From assembly GCA_903887275.1 (NCBI GenBank), contig CAISPD010000089.1, positions 1 through 46,082 on the forward strand: a DNA stretch of 46,082 nt. Direction: 5' to 3'. Below the pieces are notes generated by a model, which did no database searches, was not told the origin of the DNA, and saw only the letters and a program-made list of their open reading frames with translations. Position numbers and translations under genes: made by a program. Each line of letters starts with the position of its first letter. Positions within the stretch are counted from its first letter, which is position 1. The DNA is from an uncultured Mucilaginibacter sp. (GTDB taxonomy: Bacteria; Bacteroidota; Bacteroidia; Sphingobacteriales; Sphingobacteriaceae). Positions 36,671-45,156 of the stretch are shown here, in pieces.

Positions 36671-37588
36671 TTAGATAAATGTCTTTATTTTTTCAAGTAC
36701 CGATGTTGGTTGCCATAACAGCAGATCACGGGCCTTAGTGTCATCAAAAGTTAAGGGTGATAAAATCTTTTCAAGCTTGTCTGTATTTATTGGCGACCTG
36801 TTGCCCATCAAATTACCTATTTGAGCTAATATCCGGGCAATAAATTCGGGCACTTTTGGCGGTTGCTTTTTTCCGAGTGCTGTTGCAATAGCTGTTTCAA
36901 GTTCGCCAAAACTGGGATGGTATCCATCGGTTAAATTATAAATACCTCCTTTTTCAGCAAGCAAAGGCAAAATAGCCGGAATATCATCAGCTGACAAAAT
37001 GCTTTTACGTGCGTCCGCCCGGCCAATACTCAGGTATCTGCCTTTACTGATGCCTCTGATCATTGCCCCCAAATTTCCCGGCGGATTTGGTCCAGCCAGA
37101 AGCGGCAACCTCAGCACAGCCAGCGTCACCTGATGTGCTTTAGACCAATTTGCCAACCAATTTTCGGCTATGATCTTTGATTGCGCATAAGGGCTCGTGC
37201 CATTTAAAGGGTGATCTTCCCCTACCAGCGTACCGGTCGTTAAGCCATAAACAGCAACGGTACTGATAAAAATAAAAGATTTGGGCACCTTGCCGTTTGA
37301 TGTTAGCCAGGCACAAAGGTTCTTTGTCCCTTCATAATTTGTTTGATAAAATGCCTGCTTTTCAATTTCAGTTTTTGGAACCGAATGGGCTTTGCCAGCG
37401 GCATGTATAACAATATCAAAACTTTCATCAAACATCAGCCCGGGCTTAGGAGCATCCAGATCTATCTGATATTCGTTTGATGCTTTTTTACCAAGTGTTT
37501 TTACGAGATATCCCGAGCGTTTAAGCGAATCAGTGAGTATAGTTCCCAGAAAACCCGATGCACCGGTTATTAAAATGCGCTTTGACAT
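36671..37588 (-). CDS. NAD-dependent epimerase/dehydratase (WbpV-like nucleotide-sugar reductase/epimerase)
   Basis: 305 residues from ATG 37588. The frame opens five codons earlier with a TTG, but the ATG gives the canonical 'MSKRILITGASGFLG' Rossmann start. The catalytic YxxxK is in 'SPYAQSKIIAEN', and Ser/Thr of 'FISTVAVYG' completes the triad. It is followed by the WecA/WbpL-like and WbpM-like genes, matching the wbpV-wbpL-wbpM order, so reduction or epimerisation of the 4-keto sugar made by the dehydratase is the best guess. Only 7 nt separate it from the GT2 stop. Confidence 0.88.
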   Translation of the reverse strand: MSKRILITGASGFLGTILTDSLKRSGYLVKTLGKKASNEYQIDLDAPKPGLMFDESFDIVIHAAGKAHSVPKTEIEKQAFYQTNYEGTKNLCAWLTSNGKVPKSFIFISTVAVYGLTTGTLVGEDHPLNGTSPYAQSKIIAENWLANWSKAHQVTLAVLRLPLLAGPNPPGNLGAMIRGISKGRYLSIGRADARKSILSADDIPAILPLLAEKGGIYNLTDGYHPSFGELETAIATALGKKQPPKVPEFIARILAQIGNLMGNRSPINTDKLEKILSPLTFDDTKARDLLLWQPTSVLEKIKTFI

Positions 37589-37595
37589 AGTGGCA

Positions 37596-38360
37596 TTAAA
37601 CAAAAAATTGGCGTACTTTTTTATAAAACCGCAAAAACCAAAAGTAAAATGGCGGCCTTAAATTATTCATTTTCCAGGCCAGATGCATTTCCCTATTACC
37701 GATCAGAATATTTTTCAGGCTTTTGGTGCTCTCGCCTCCCATACGCATATTCACGATAAATTTATTGATAAAATAGGGTTTGTAGCCGTGTATTTTAAAG
37801 GCCCGCAGCATAAACTCATAGTCGGAGGTGATCTTAAAATCCGGAAAATAGGCACCAATAGCGTCATATACCCTTTTCCTGACAAACAATGCAGGGTGCG
37901 GTGGTACTTCGCCATGGTCAAAAAACCGGGGGTAATAAGGTTTGGTAATCCATTTACGGACAATTTTACCCGGATCATCATTATTAAAATAGGTGATATT
38001 GCCGTATACCGCATCAATTGTATTGTCAGTGTTAAAAATGTTCATCACTTCGGAAATGATCGATTCAGACGCAAAAACATCATCTGAATTTAAAATGCCT
38101 ACCACATCGCCGCTGGCCATGGCAACACCCTTGGTCATGGCATCATATATTCCTTTATCAGGCTCTGATATTTTCTTTGCAACAAATGAATGGTACTTTT
38201 CAACGATCATCATCGTACTATCGCCCGAATTGCCGTCAACTACGATATACTCTATGGCAGGATAGTCCTGAGAAATCACTGACTTTATTGTGGTTTCTAT
38301 GTACTTTTCACTATTAAAACAAACCGTTATGATTGAAATCTTTGGGCTAACCGTGTGCAT
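37596..38360 (-). CDS. Family 2 glycosyltransferase
   Basis: 254 residues. GT-A fold: 'ISIITVCFNSEKYIETTIKS' at the start, 'VVDGNSGDST' for nucleotide binding, 'SEPDKGIYDAMTKG' and the metal-binding 'GILNSDD' (DxD-type). Similar in layout to WcaA/PGL-type GT2 enzymes that add a sugar to a lipid-linked repeat unit on the cytoplasmic side. A basic C-terminal helix ('FYFWFLRFYKKVRQFF') could contact the membrane. Confidence 0.92.
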   Translation of the reverse strand: MHTVSPKISIITVCFNSEKYIETTIKSVISQDYPAIEYIVVDGNSGDSTMMIVEKYHSFVAKKISEPDKGIYDAMTKGVAMASGDVVGILNSDDVFASESIISEVMNIFNTDNTIDAVYGNITYFNNDDPGKIVRKWITKPYYPRFFDHGEVPPHPALFVRKRVYDAIGAYFPDFKITSDYEFMLRAFKIHGYKPYFINKFIVNMRMGGESTKSLKNILIGNREMHLAWKMNNLRPPFYFWFLRFYKKVRQFFV

Positions 38361-38409
38361 TTAGGGAAGTAGATTTTATTGTTCTATTAAAACTGGTGTC
38401 GCCATTGAA

Positions 38410-38598
38410 CTAATAGTCCGTTTTGTTATTCCGATTCTCGTAAAAAGCAGGCATCATTACCATCCGTCCAAATATAAGTGCTAAAATTGAATACCGGCAG
38501 TTCATACAAACCTGTAAAAGCAGAAATATATTGTATTGATCATCAAAGCAAAGGCTGGCAAAAAACAATGCCCTTGCAATGATCGTTATTAAAATACA
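38410..38598 (-). other. Intergenic open frame, possible gene relic
   Basis: In the 228-nt gap between two glycosyltransferase genes the minus strand has a 62-codon open stretch with hydrophobic then basic residues ('ALFFASLCFDDQYNIFLLL', later 'PAFYENRNN') ending at a TAG. It lacks a good start codon. It may be the decayed 3' end of a membrane protein such as a polymerase or flippase, or chance. Confidence 0.2.
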
Positions 38599-39731
38599 CT
38601 AACAAAGGTGCCGGCAAATTGCTGTATCCTTTGCTCATAGTTGTTAAATACTGTTTTTGGCTCTGCAGTTTTCAATACAAAATGTTTGATGGTGTCCGCC
38701 AGTTCATCGGCATTGTCGGGCTCGAAATAGAACGCACGCTCGCCCATTTGTTCCTGATGAACATCGATCGACGAACAAATGACCTGAACCTGAAAAGTTT
38801 TGGCATCCTCAATGATGGTACTCCAGCCTTCAAACTTGCTTGGCTGTATAACCGCCAATGATCCTTTAAGCAGCGCCAATTGATCTTCACGCGGTATCAG
38901 GCCAAGTATTTGAACCATATCGCCAAGCCTATTTTCTTCAATAAAACTTGTCAGAGTACCAAAAAACTGAGGATTGCGGTAGTCCTCCGTTTTTCCGGTC
39001 ATATATATCCGGAAACTGAGTCCTTCATCCATTAATTTTTTGGCGGCTTTTAGTACCGCGATATGGTTTTTATGCGCATAAAACTGATTTGAAACCAGGA
39101 AAAAAGGTGTATTGATCTTGTATTTTTTTTTAATGTCAGCAAAATCCGGTAATTGAAAATCATTGATCATGGAAACAAAAGGCATTACCCTTATTTGACT
39201 GCCTGATGCAGGAATTCTATAAAATTGCTTTAAATGTCCATGAGCATTCTCACTCGAAAGAAACACATAATCGCAGTTGTATAATATCTTTTTAAAGCGT
39301 GTCTCGCGAAGCAATAAGTTCTGTTTCGTGAAAAACTCAGGGTAAAATTTATGCTGAAAATCGGGTATCCATGAAGCTACTTTGCATCCTTTTACATTTG
39401 GTCTTACCGGGGCATCCATCAGCGGGAAAATACCAACCAGGCCATTTTGCCTGATAATGGAATTAACAAACAGATTGATTCTCAGTAACAATGAAAGCAG
39501 ATACTTGCCTTTTTTATTGCTGTTGTAATTTATCGCTACTTTTGAAATATAGTCATAAACAAACTGTCCGATATATTTTTCGCAGTTACTTTCATACAGA
39601 ATTACCAGTTCGGGTTTTTCATCGTCGGGCAAAAAATTTAAACTTTTAACGATGCTTAATAAATAGTAAACTACCCCAATGTCATCCGACACCAGTAAAA
39701 TGCCTATACGCTTTCTAGCTGCTTTATCCAT
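38589..39731 (-). CDS. Glycosyltransferase, GT-B fold (family 4-like)
   Basis: 380 residues. The C-terminal half contains the retaining GT-B donor site 'FEGWSTIIEDAK' (E-x6-E type) and 'FFLVSNQFYAHKNHIAVLKAAKKL', typical of GT4 enzymes. The N-terminal half is a less conserved acceptor domain with 'VASWIPDFQHKFYPEFF', a pattern found in O-antigen GT4 enzymes. Its start overlaps the end of the broken epimerase by 28 nt. Confidence 0.9.
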   Translation of the reverse strand: MDKAARKRIGILLVSDDIGVVYYLLSIVKSLNFLPDDEKPELVILYESNCEKYIGQFVYDYISKVAINYNSNKKGKYLLSLLLRINLFVNSIIRQNGLVGIFPLMDAPVRPNVKGCKVASWIPDFQHKFYPEFFTKQNLLLRETRFKKILYNCDYVFLSSENAHGHLKQFYRIPASGSQIRVMPFVSMINDFQLPDFADIKKKYKINTPFFLVSNQFYAHKNHIAVLKAAKKLMDEGLSFRIYMTGKTEDYRNPQFFGTLTSFIEENRLGDMVQILGLIPREDQLALLKGSLAVIQPSKFEGWSTIIEDAKTFQVQVICSSIDVHQEQMGERAFYFEPDNADELADTIKHFVLKTAEPKTVFNNYEQRIQQFAGTFVSVF

Positions 39732-40048
39732 TGATAGTAGCTTTTTAAACCTTCTTGAATATCTGTTGTTGCCTCAAATCCCAGGGCCTGTAATTTACTC
39801 ATATCGGCTTTCCAAAATAGCGGATCCCCGGGCTTCTGTATGCCGTTGAAGTTCGTTTTCAGCCCGGCGTCAATGATACTTAAAAATATGCCGGCCACTT
39901 CCTGAATGGTTGTCTCCTGCGCAGAGCCGAGATTATAGGTTTCACCGTTAAATTCGCCTTTATCGATCACGATGCTGATTGCATCGAGCAGATCAGCGAT
40001 GTAAATAAAATCGCGTGTTTCATTTCCCTTTCCAAATAAATTCACCAA
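39704..40048 (-). CDS. Epimerase C-terminal fragment
   Basis: 114 codons from the TTG at 40048 (a GTG follows immediately), containing 'GNETRDFIYIADLLDAI' and 'YNLGSAQETTIQEVA' of the substrate-binding domain. Independent translation is doubtful; it is best seen as the rest of the interrupted gene. Confidence 0.35.
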   Translation of the reverse strand: MVNLFGKGNETRDFIYIADLLDAISIVIDKGEFNGETYNLGSAQETTIQEVAGIFLSIIDAGLKTNFNGIQKPGDPLFWKADMSKLQALGFEATTDIQEGLKSYYQWIKQLESV

Positions 40049-40054
40049 ACCATC

Positions 40055-40612
40055 CTATGAAGCTATTGCTTTATTATAAATATCCCACAATAATTGCTTC
40101 TTAATGCCGGGACCGTAGGCTGAAAATATCCGGAATGAGCAGGTATGAAGGTTATAGATATGATGAAATTCGAGTACCAATTGCTCGGCTATCATTTTAT
40201 GATAACCATAAGGCGAAATTGGCTGCAGCCTGTCTTCCTCTTTTATTGGTAATGTTAAAGGATTGCCGTAAACCGCCGCACTCGATAAATTGATGAATTT
40301 ACACCCTGTGCCATATTGCCTTAGGGCATTGAGCAAAGCATAAGGATTGTTCACATTCATCCTGAAATCGTCATGCGGGTGCTCAATGGAAAAACCAATA
40401 CCCGGCGACCCGGAAGCATTGATACAAACATCAAATTTTTGCAGTTTAAAAATGTTATTGTAGTCGGGAACATAACGATCTACCTGGAAGTAATACGCAT
40501 TCCCGGTATCTTCAGCAACACCGCAGCCCCAGCATTCATGGCCCCTGGATGTAAAATAATCCAGCGCATTTGACCCAATAAAACCCTGGGAGCCTATGAT
40601 CAATATCTTCAT
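40055..40612 (-). CDS. Epimerase N-terminal fragment (NAD-binding and catalytic part)
   Basis: 185 residues as the frame would be translated if the TAG stops the ribosome. It keeps the NAD-binding motif and the YxxxK pair but lacks the C-terminal substrate-binding domain, so the product is probably inactive. Confidence 0.5.
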   Translation of the reverse strand: MKILIIGSQGFIGSNALDYFTSRGHECWGCGVAEDTGNAYYFQVDRYVPDYNNIFKLQKFDVCINASGSPGIGFSIEHPHDDFRMNVNNPYALLNALRQYGTGCKFINLSSAAVYGNPLTLPIKEEDRLQPISPYGYHKMIAEQLVLEFHHIYNLHTCSFRIFSAYGPGIKKQLLWDIYNKAIAS

Positions 40613-41241
40613 TTTATAATTCCCTTTTCTTCTTTCAAATTTTTAACCACCCGAGCCGGATTACCCGCAACAACAGTATAAGGCGGCACATCCCTGGTTA
40701 CTACGCTCCTTGCGCCTACAATTGCGCCCTCACCTATCGTAACACCTTTCAATATCATTGCTTCGGCACCCACCCAGGCATGATCGCAGATTACAATTGG
40801 TTTGGAATTTACATTGCTCCAGTTTTTATTCTTCAGGTAGTTGCCCTTTTCGTTAAGGTAATCCTCGTAAGTTTGCCTTATGTCTTGATCACGATCGTCA
40901 GCGTTGAGCGAATGGGAATCGTGATCATAAAAAGTAACACCCCAGGCAACAAGAATATCGTTGCCCAATAAAACCGAAGTTTTTGCAATGATTGATGAAT
41001 TGCCCATATATACCCTGTCGCCGATAGTAACCCTGGCTTCGGGAGTTTCTAATATAATTTGCGAACCAAGCAGGCAATTTTTACCTTTTTGTATTTTAAA
41101 CTGCTGTTGATTAGTTACACGATTGCAATGAATGCCGAAATTTGGCAAAAATCGGGTACTGCTATCCGCTTCGAGTACATTTTTGTAGCGATTACGAACT
41201 CCAAGGAGCTTGTTGAGTATATAGTTTAATATTTTATTCAC
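40609..41241 (-). CDS. Hexapeptide-repeat (left-handed beta-helix) acyltransferase
   Basis: 210 residues starting at GTG 41241, coupled to the previous stop by a 4-nt overlap (GTGA). Hexapeptide repeats run through about 60-110 ('ARVTIGDRVYMGNSSIIAK') and 145-195 ('PIVICDHAWVGAEAMILKG', 'TIGEGAIVGARSVVTRDV', 'VVAGNPARVVK'), with a loop containing 'FYDHDSH' that carries the likely catalytic His. WbbJ/CatB-type O- or N-acetyltransferase that decorates a sugar. Confidence 0.9.
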   Translation of the reverse strand: MNKILNYILNKLLGVRNRYKNVLEADSSTRFLPNFGIHCNRVTNQQQFKIQKGKNCLLGSQIILETPEARVTIGDRVYMGNSSIIAKTSVLLGNDILVAWGVTFYDHDSHSLNADDRDQDIRQTYEDYLNEKGNYLKNKNWSNVNSKPIVICDHAWVGAEAMILKGVTIGEGAIVGARSVVTRDVPPYTVVAGNPARVVKNLKEEKGIIK

Positions 41242-41840
41242 GCCTTATTCGGAATTTCTTTGATCATTTTAGCGGGATTACCGGCAACAATAGTATTTGG
41301 AGATACATTTTTAGTTACTACGCTGCCTGCAGCAACCACAGCGCCTTTTCCAATAGTCACTCCTTTCAAAATAATAGCGCCGAAACCAATCCATGCATCA
41401 TCTTCAATAGTTATTTCACGCTCATCCAGGTCAATTTGATCGGGATGCCCTGTAGACATAATTGTTTTATAGTGCTCGTGTCTTAGTTTTGCATCGATAG
41501 GATGATCGTTACAATCGTGGATACTAACATTGTGCGATATCAAAACCCTGTTTCCGATCGTAATTTTTTTGGCTGACCAAATCCTCGTCCCTTCACCAAC
41601 AAAGCAATATTCACCTATATTAATGTCTCCCCCATATTTATACACCGTTAATTCTGCATTGACGAAGGTATTAGCTGCGATTTTAATTTTAGATGGATCT
41701 TTTCTAATATTAAAAACCCGCGCTTTTGGACCAAACTGTACGTTGCCTATCGCTGTGATCTGACTTTTACAGGCACACGTATTAAGAACAGATAAAATCT
41801 TGTTCCAAATTCGTTTCACCAAAAATAAAATCTTTCCCAT
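41238..41840 (-). CDS. Hexapeptide-repeat acyltransferase, second copy
   Basis: 200 residues, the same fold and loop order as the adjacent acyltransferase ('INIGEYCFVGEGTRIWSAK', 'SIHDCNDHPID', 'ITIEDDAWIGFGAIILKG', 'VVAAGSVVTKNV', 'IVAGNPAKMIK') but clearly diverged. The pair may be an old duplication with different acceptor sugars. It lies 8 nt downstream of the GT-B gene in the same operon. Confidence 0.9.
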   Translation of the reverse strand: MGKILFLVKRIWNKILSVLNTCACKSQITAIGNVQFGPKARVFNIRKDPSKIKIAANTFVNAELTVYKYGGDINIGEYCFVGEGTRIWSAKKITIGNRVLISHNVSIHDCNDHPIDAKLRHEHYKTIMSTGHPDQIDLDEREITIEDDAWIGFGAIILKGVTIGKGAVVAAGSVVTKNVSPNTIVAGNPAKMIKEIPNKA

Positions 41841-41848
41841 ACTAAATA

Positions 41849-43012
41849 TTATTCAAGGAACTGTTTGGCTATTATTTTCCAGCTCAACTGCTCGTCAACA
41901 TATTGAATACCTCTTTCCCCCATTTTTATACGCAAGGCAGGGTCGGCAATCAGTTTTTGCAAGGCAGCTTTCAAGTCATCAAAATTACCTCTTCTTATCA
42001 TGATCCCATTATCGTAACTGGTACGTTCGGGCATATTATCGTTCGAAATAATAGCACTGCCGCAAGCCGATGCATCAATGGTACTTGTGGTGAGGCTATC
42101 AGGCCAGGCGCAAATATCCGCTGCATTGTAAAGCATCGGCAGTTGCTCCTGAGGCATAGCGGGTTTCATTACCACCCTGATGGATGCTTCATTGATCGCT
42201 TTGGTTAACATCTCCCGGTAGCCTGCGTCAATACCGCCGACGATACCCATCACCACTTGCTGACCACCACGAACCAGGGGATCGTTTAAGGCTTCTATAA
42301 TGTAGTGTACTTTCTTTTCCTCGTAAATTTTACCGGTATATAATACGAGCACTTCATTGTCATTTACACCGAAAAATTCTCGCCCTTTTTTGCGAAGCTC
42401 CGGCGTGCTTTTGAACAGATCAGTATCCGATCCCAAAATCACTTGTGAAACCTTTTCACCCGACAGTCCAAAATCTTCCTCCAAAACCTGCATTACCGAA
42501 GGCGTTATGCCAATGATCTTATCGGCTACCTTCATGATCTTAGCTGCAAATAATTTACGGAAGAGCCAGAAAGCAAACTGCGCCTTTTTGCCTTTGCGCA
42601 GGAAAAACTTTGCTGTATGGTCATCCATTAAAATCCGGCAATTAAGCTTTTTAGCAAAGTAAAGTGTGCGTATGGTTTGATAGTTAAATATACCGTGGAG
42701 GACCAGAATATCGGGTTTCAGCTCAAATATTTTCTTTTTATATCCCTTAAGCCAAATAAAGCCCGTCGTCTTTTTATCGGTGCCTTTTAACCGATGAACG
42801 GGCACGCCGAAATCAGAATAAAAAAGGCCGGTTCCTACATATTTATCGCCGATCAGGTGCTTAACAGTATTGTCATAATCCGGATAATCAAAATGAACAT
42901 CCGAAGTAACATAGTGCACGTCGTATCCCATTTTTGCCCATTCTTTTCCAAGATAGTAATCCTGGTAGCCAAGCTTATCCTGGTAATGTGCGTTTACGTT
43001 TACTATTCTCAT
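41849..43012 (-). CDS. Glycosyltransferase, GT-B fold (family 4)
   Basis: 387 residues. The donor-side domain includes 'VLVLYTGKIYEEKKVHYIIEAL', 'VVMKPAMPQEQLPMLYNAADICAWP' and 'TSTIDASACGSAIISND', standard GT4 elements. The acceptor-side domain opens with 'MRIVNVNAHYQDKLGYQDYY'. Cytoplasmic or membrane-associated enzyme of the polysaccharide pathway; linkage unknown. It follows asnB by 36 nt. Confidence 0.92.
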   Translation of the reverse strand: MRIVNVNAHYQDKLGYQDYYLGKEWAKMGYDVHYVTSDVHFDYPDYDNTVKHLIGDKYVGTGLFYSDFGVPVHRLKGTDKKTTGFIWLKGYKKKIFELKPDILVLHGIFNYQTIRTLYFAKKLNCRILMDDHTAKFFLRKGKKAQFAFWLFRKLFAAKIMKVADKIIGITPSVMQVLEEDFGLSGEKVSQVILGSDTDLFKSTPELRKKGREFFGVNDNEVLVLYTGKIYEEKKVHYIIEALNDPLVRGGQQVVMGIVGGIDAGYREMLTKAINEASIRVVMKPAMPQEQLPMLYNAADICAWPDSLTTSTIDASACGSAIISNDNMPERTSYDNGIMIRRGNFDDLKAALQKLIADPALRIKMGERGIQYVDEQLSWKIIAKQFLE

Positions 43013-43048
43013 ACTTATTAGCGGCGTTTTACCTTTGTTTTACCAGTC

Positions 43049-44854
43049 CTAATCCATTGTTAACTGATGCAGCTTTTCCCACCGGGCGATATTGATCATT
43101 CGCCATTTTACCTTGGGGTCATGATACAAAGGTATTTTTCCATCAAAAATCTTTGAAAGAATTTCAGATTCCCTGATATACTTATCTGCCTCCGGGAAAT
43201 TATTGAACCATAGATCAGTAGGTGCATTGAAACCAAATTTACGCTTTCGCCAGGTTATTTCTTTTGGCAAAATCGGATCCATTGACTTTCGTAATATATA
43301 CTTTGACCATCCTTCTTTTATTTTGAATTGATTATTAATGGATAAGGCCATTTCAACGAAATTCCAATCCAGGAAAGGCAGCCTGGTCTCTATTGAATTG
43401 GCCATAGAATTTTTGTCTTCGAAGCGCAGCAGGGAGGGTAACTGGGTGCTAAAAATTTCCAGTTCCTGCAACTCGCGAATGTTTTTATACGAATCAGCAA
43501 TATTCCGGATGGTTGAAGGATCAACAAAATTGCGATATTTTGAAGATACGTGATTGAACTTCCATAGGTTTCGGCGATAACGTACCGAGAAGGATGTAAA
43601 ATAAAGATAATACTTTAAAATTGAAAATGCAGAGGTGCCAAAATGGTCGCGCGCGTTGAAAATACTGTTCAATAGCTGTGACTTGGGTAAGGCTTTAAAA
43701 TAGGCCCCTAAATACTTCTCGTAACCAAGTAATACCTCGTCGGCTCCCTGTCCATCCAATAAAACAATAACCCCGTTTTGCCTTGCAGTTTTCATTACTG
43801 CATGCTGCATGTAAACCGAGGGACTAATGAAAGGCTCGTCCTGATTATAGATCACTTCATCAAGGTAGAATAAAAAATCTGCCGATGTTGGTGTTGTAAC
43901 TAACCATTTCAAATCGCGGTAATCAACTACCATTTTTGCAAAGGAAGATTCGTCCTGGGCAATGTCGACCGATTGCGCGGTTATCGCAGAAAATTTCTCT
44001 AACTGGTTGTTATACTTCCCACCGGCCAGCGAAGCAATATACGAGCTATCCAAACCACCGCTCAGGCAAGTCCCTACCTTTACATCTGAGCGCAAACGCC
44101 AGTCGATCGCACGATTGAATTCCTGCTGAAAGATAACAACAGTTTCCTGCACATCGAGCTTACTGATATCCGGATGTATAGTAACCGTATAATATTTATT
44201 TATCTCAATTTTATCGGTTGCCAAATGGTAGATCAGGTTATGCGAACCTGGCAATTTTTCGACACCCTCAAAAAAACTCTGACTATTGTGATCGATGAGA
44301 TTGAAGATCAAATAATCCATCAAAACATTGCGATTGGCCTTCCAGTTAGATTTAAAGCCTTTAAATTGTTTGATCTCGGACCCAAACAAAAACTGCCCAT
44401 CAATATTGGCATAGTAAAAGGGCTTTACGCCAAAACGATCTCTTGAACAAAAAACTATATTTTTTATTTTGTCATGTATGGCGAATGCCCACATACCATT
44501 GAAACGACTAACGCAGGCCGTACCCCATTGTTTGTAGGCCACTAATATAACCTCGGTGTCTGATTGGGTAGAAAAAACATGCCCCAATTTCCTCAGTTCA
44601 TTTCTTATTTCGATATAATTGTAGATCTCGCCATTGAACGTGATCACGAAGTCATCACCCAAAAACATGGGTTGATGGCCAGCATCAGTCAGGTCGATAA
44701 TGGATAAACGCCGGTGTCCAAAGCCAACTTTTCCATTGATGTAACGTCCTTCACCATCGGGGCCCCGGTGTGCAACGGAGCTGGTCATGTCAATTAATTG
44801 CTGCTCATCTATAACCCTTCCTTGCTGATTAATTATACCGGCTATTCCGCACAT
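43049..44854 (-). CDS. asnB: Asparagine synthase (glutamine-hydrolysing)-type amidotransferase
   Basis: 601 residues. The N-terminal glutaminase begins with the nucleophile Cys2 ('MCGIAGI') and has 'VAHRGPDGEG' and 'FNGEIYNYIE'. The synthetase domain has the ATP pyrophosphatase loop 'CLSGGLDSS' (about 265). Inside a polysaccharide locus, such enzymes are often used to amidate a uronic acid of the repeat unit (WbpS-type role), so true asparagine synthesis is not certain. A 244-nt leader with a -7 element at 45105-45098 precedes it, so it may head a transcript running through the locus. Confidence 0.92.
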   Translation of the reverse strand: MCGIAGIINQQGRVIDEQQLIDMTSSVAHRGPDGEGRYINGKVGFGHRRLSIIDLTDAGHQPMFLGDDFVITFNGEIYNYIEIRNELRKLGHVFSTQSDTEVILVAYKQWGTACVSRFNGMWAFAIHDKIKNIVFCSRDRFGVKPFYYANIDGQFLFGSEIKQFKGFKSNWKANRNVLMDYLIFNLIDHNSQSFFEGVEKLPGSHNLIYHLATDKIEINKYYTVTIHPDISKLDVQETVVIFQQEFNRAIDWRLRSDVKVGTCLSGGLDSSYIASLAGGKYNNQLEKFSAITAQSVDIAQDESSFAKMVVDYRDLKWLVTTPTSADFLFYLDEVIYNQDEPFISPSVYMQHAVMKTARQNGVIVLLDGQGADEVLLGYEKYLGAYFKALPKSQLLNSIFNARDHFGTSAFSILKYYLYFTSFSVRYRRNLWKFNHVSSKYRNFVDPSTIRNIADSYKNIRELQELEIFSTQLPSLLRFEDKNSMANSIETRLPFLDWNFVEMALSINNQFKIKEGWSKYILRKSMDPILPKEITWRKRKFGFNAPTDLWFNNFPEADKYIRESEILSKIFDGKIPLYHDPKVKWRMINIARWEKLHQLTMD

Positions 44855-45156
44855 ATTTTAACGTTCCGTTTTTTATGTTTTGTCTTTTATTAAGATGACA
44901 CCTATTCCCCGACCGGCCTAATCCGGTTGGGCTTACCAGACAACTTCCGAAGCCAATTCGAAACTAATAAAAAAAGATTGGATGATGCGTTCAGGTAGTA
45001 CACGGGAGATTATTTCTATCAATAAATTCTTTCCGGTAAAGTTAGCAGTTAAAGACTTTCAATTAAAGTTTTAAGCTAAAAATAGAGCATTTTTCCACAA
45101 AGTTAAATGCGAATTTTGTCAATGACCAGCATTTTTGACGAAGATATCAAGCTATA
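44855..45156. other. 302-bp intergenic region, asnB leader
   Basis: No gene seen. It holds a minus-strand -7 element TAACTTTG (45105-45098), a weaker one (TAACTTTA near 45041-45048), and an 8-bp inverted repeat around CCTAAT (about 44917-44938, arms CCGACCGG and CCGGTTGG; one mismatch on the minus-strand RNA) that would fall in the asnB leader. A GATAT/ATATC stem (about 45141-45156) lies after the hydrolase stop. Confidence 0.4.
45098..45105 (-). promoter_or_regulatory. -7 promoter element upstream of asnB
   Basis: The minus strand reads TAACTTTG, an exact TAnnTTTG, 243 nt before the asnB ATG. A TTG lies 14 nt upstream, shorter than the usual spacing. Confidence 0.4.

Larger units (their letters stand above)
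39704..40612 (-). pseudogene. NAD-dependent sugar epimerase/dehydratase interrupted by one in-frame amber codon
   Basis: A single reading frame of 303 codons spans this stretch with one internal TAG at 40055-40057. The first 185 residues hold the Rossmann start 'ILIIGSQGFIGSNAL', 'NLSSAAVYG' and catalytic 'SPYGYHK'. Directly after the TAG the frame continues with 'DGLVNLFGKGNETRDFIY', the next conserved block of the family, to a normal C-terminus. The total of 301 sense residues equals the usual length. No frameshift is needed. The second part has only TTG/GTG starts. Either a recent nonsense mutation, a sequencing error, or readthrough. The 5' end overlaps the upstream acyltransferase by 4 nt (ATGA). 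Confidence 0.85.

Noticed and set aside
40609..41840. The two acyltransferase genes as a recent tandem duplication
   Set aside because: Fold and motif order match but residue identity is limited and no long DNA repeat is visible, so the duplication, if any, is old.
44917..44938. Inverted repeat in the asnB leader as a terminator
   Set aside because: No T-tract follows on either strand and one pair is mismatched on the minus-strand RNA.
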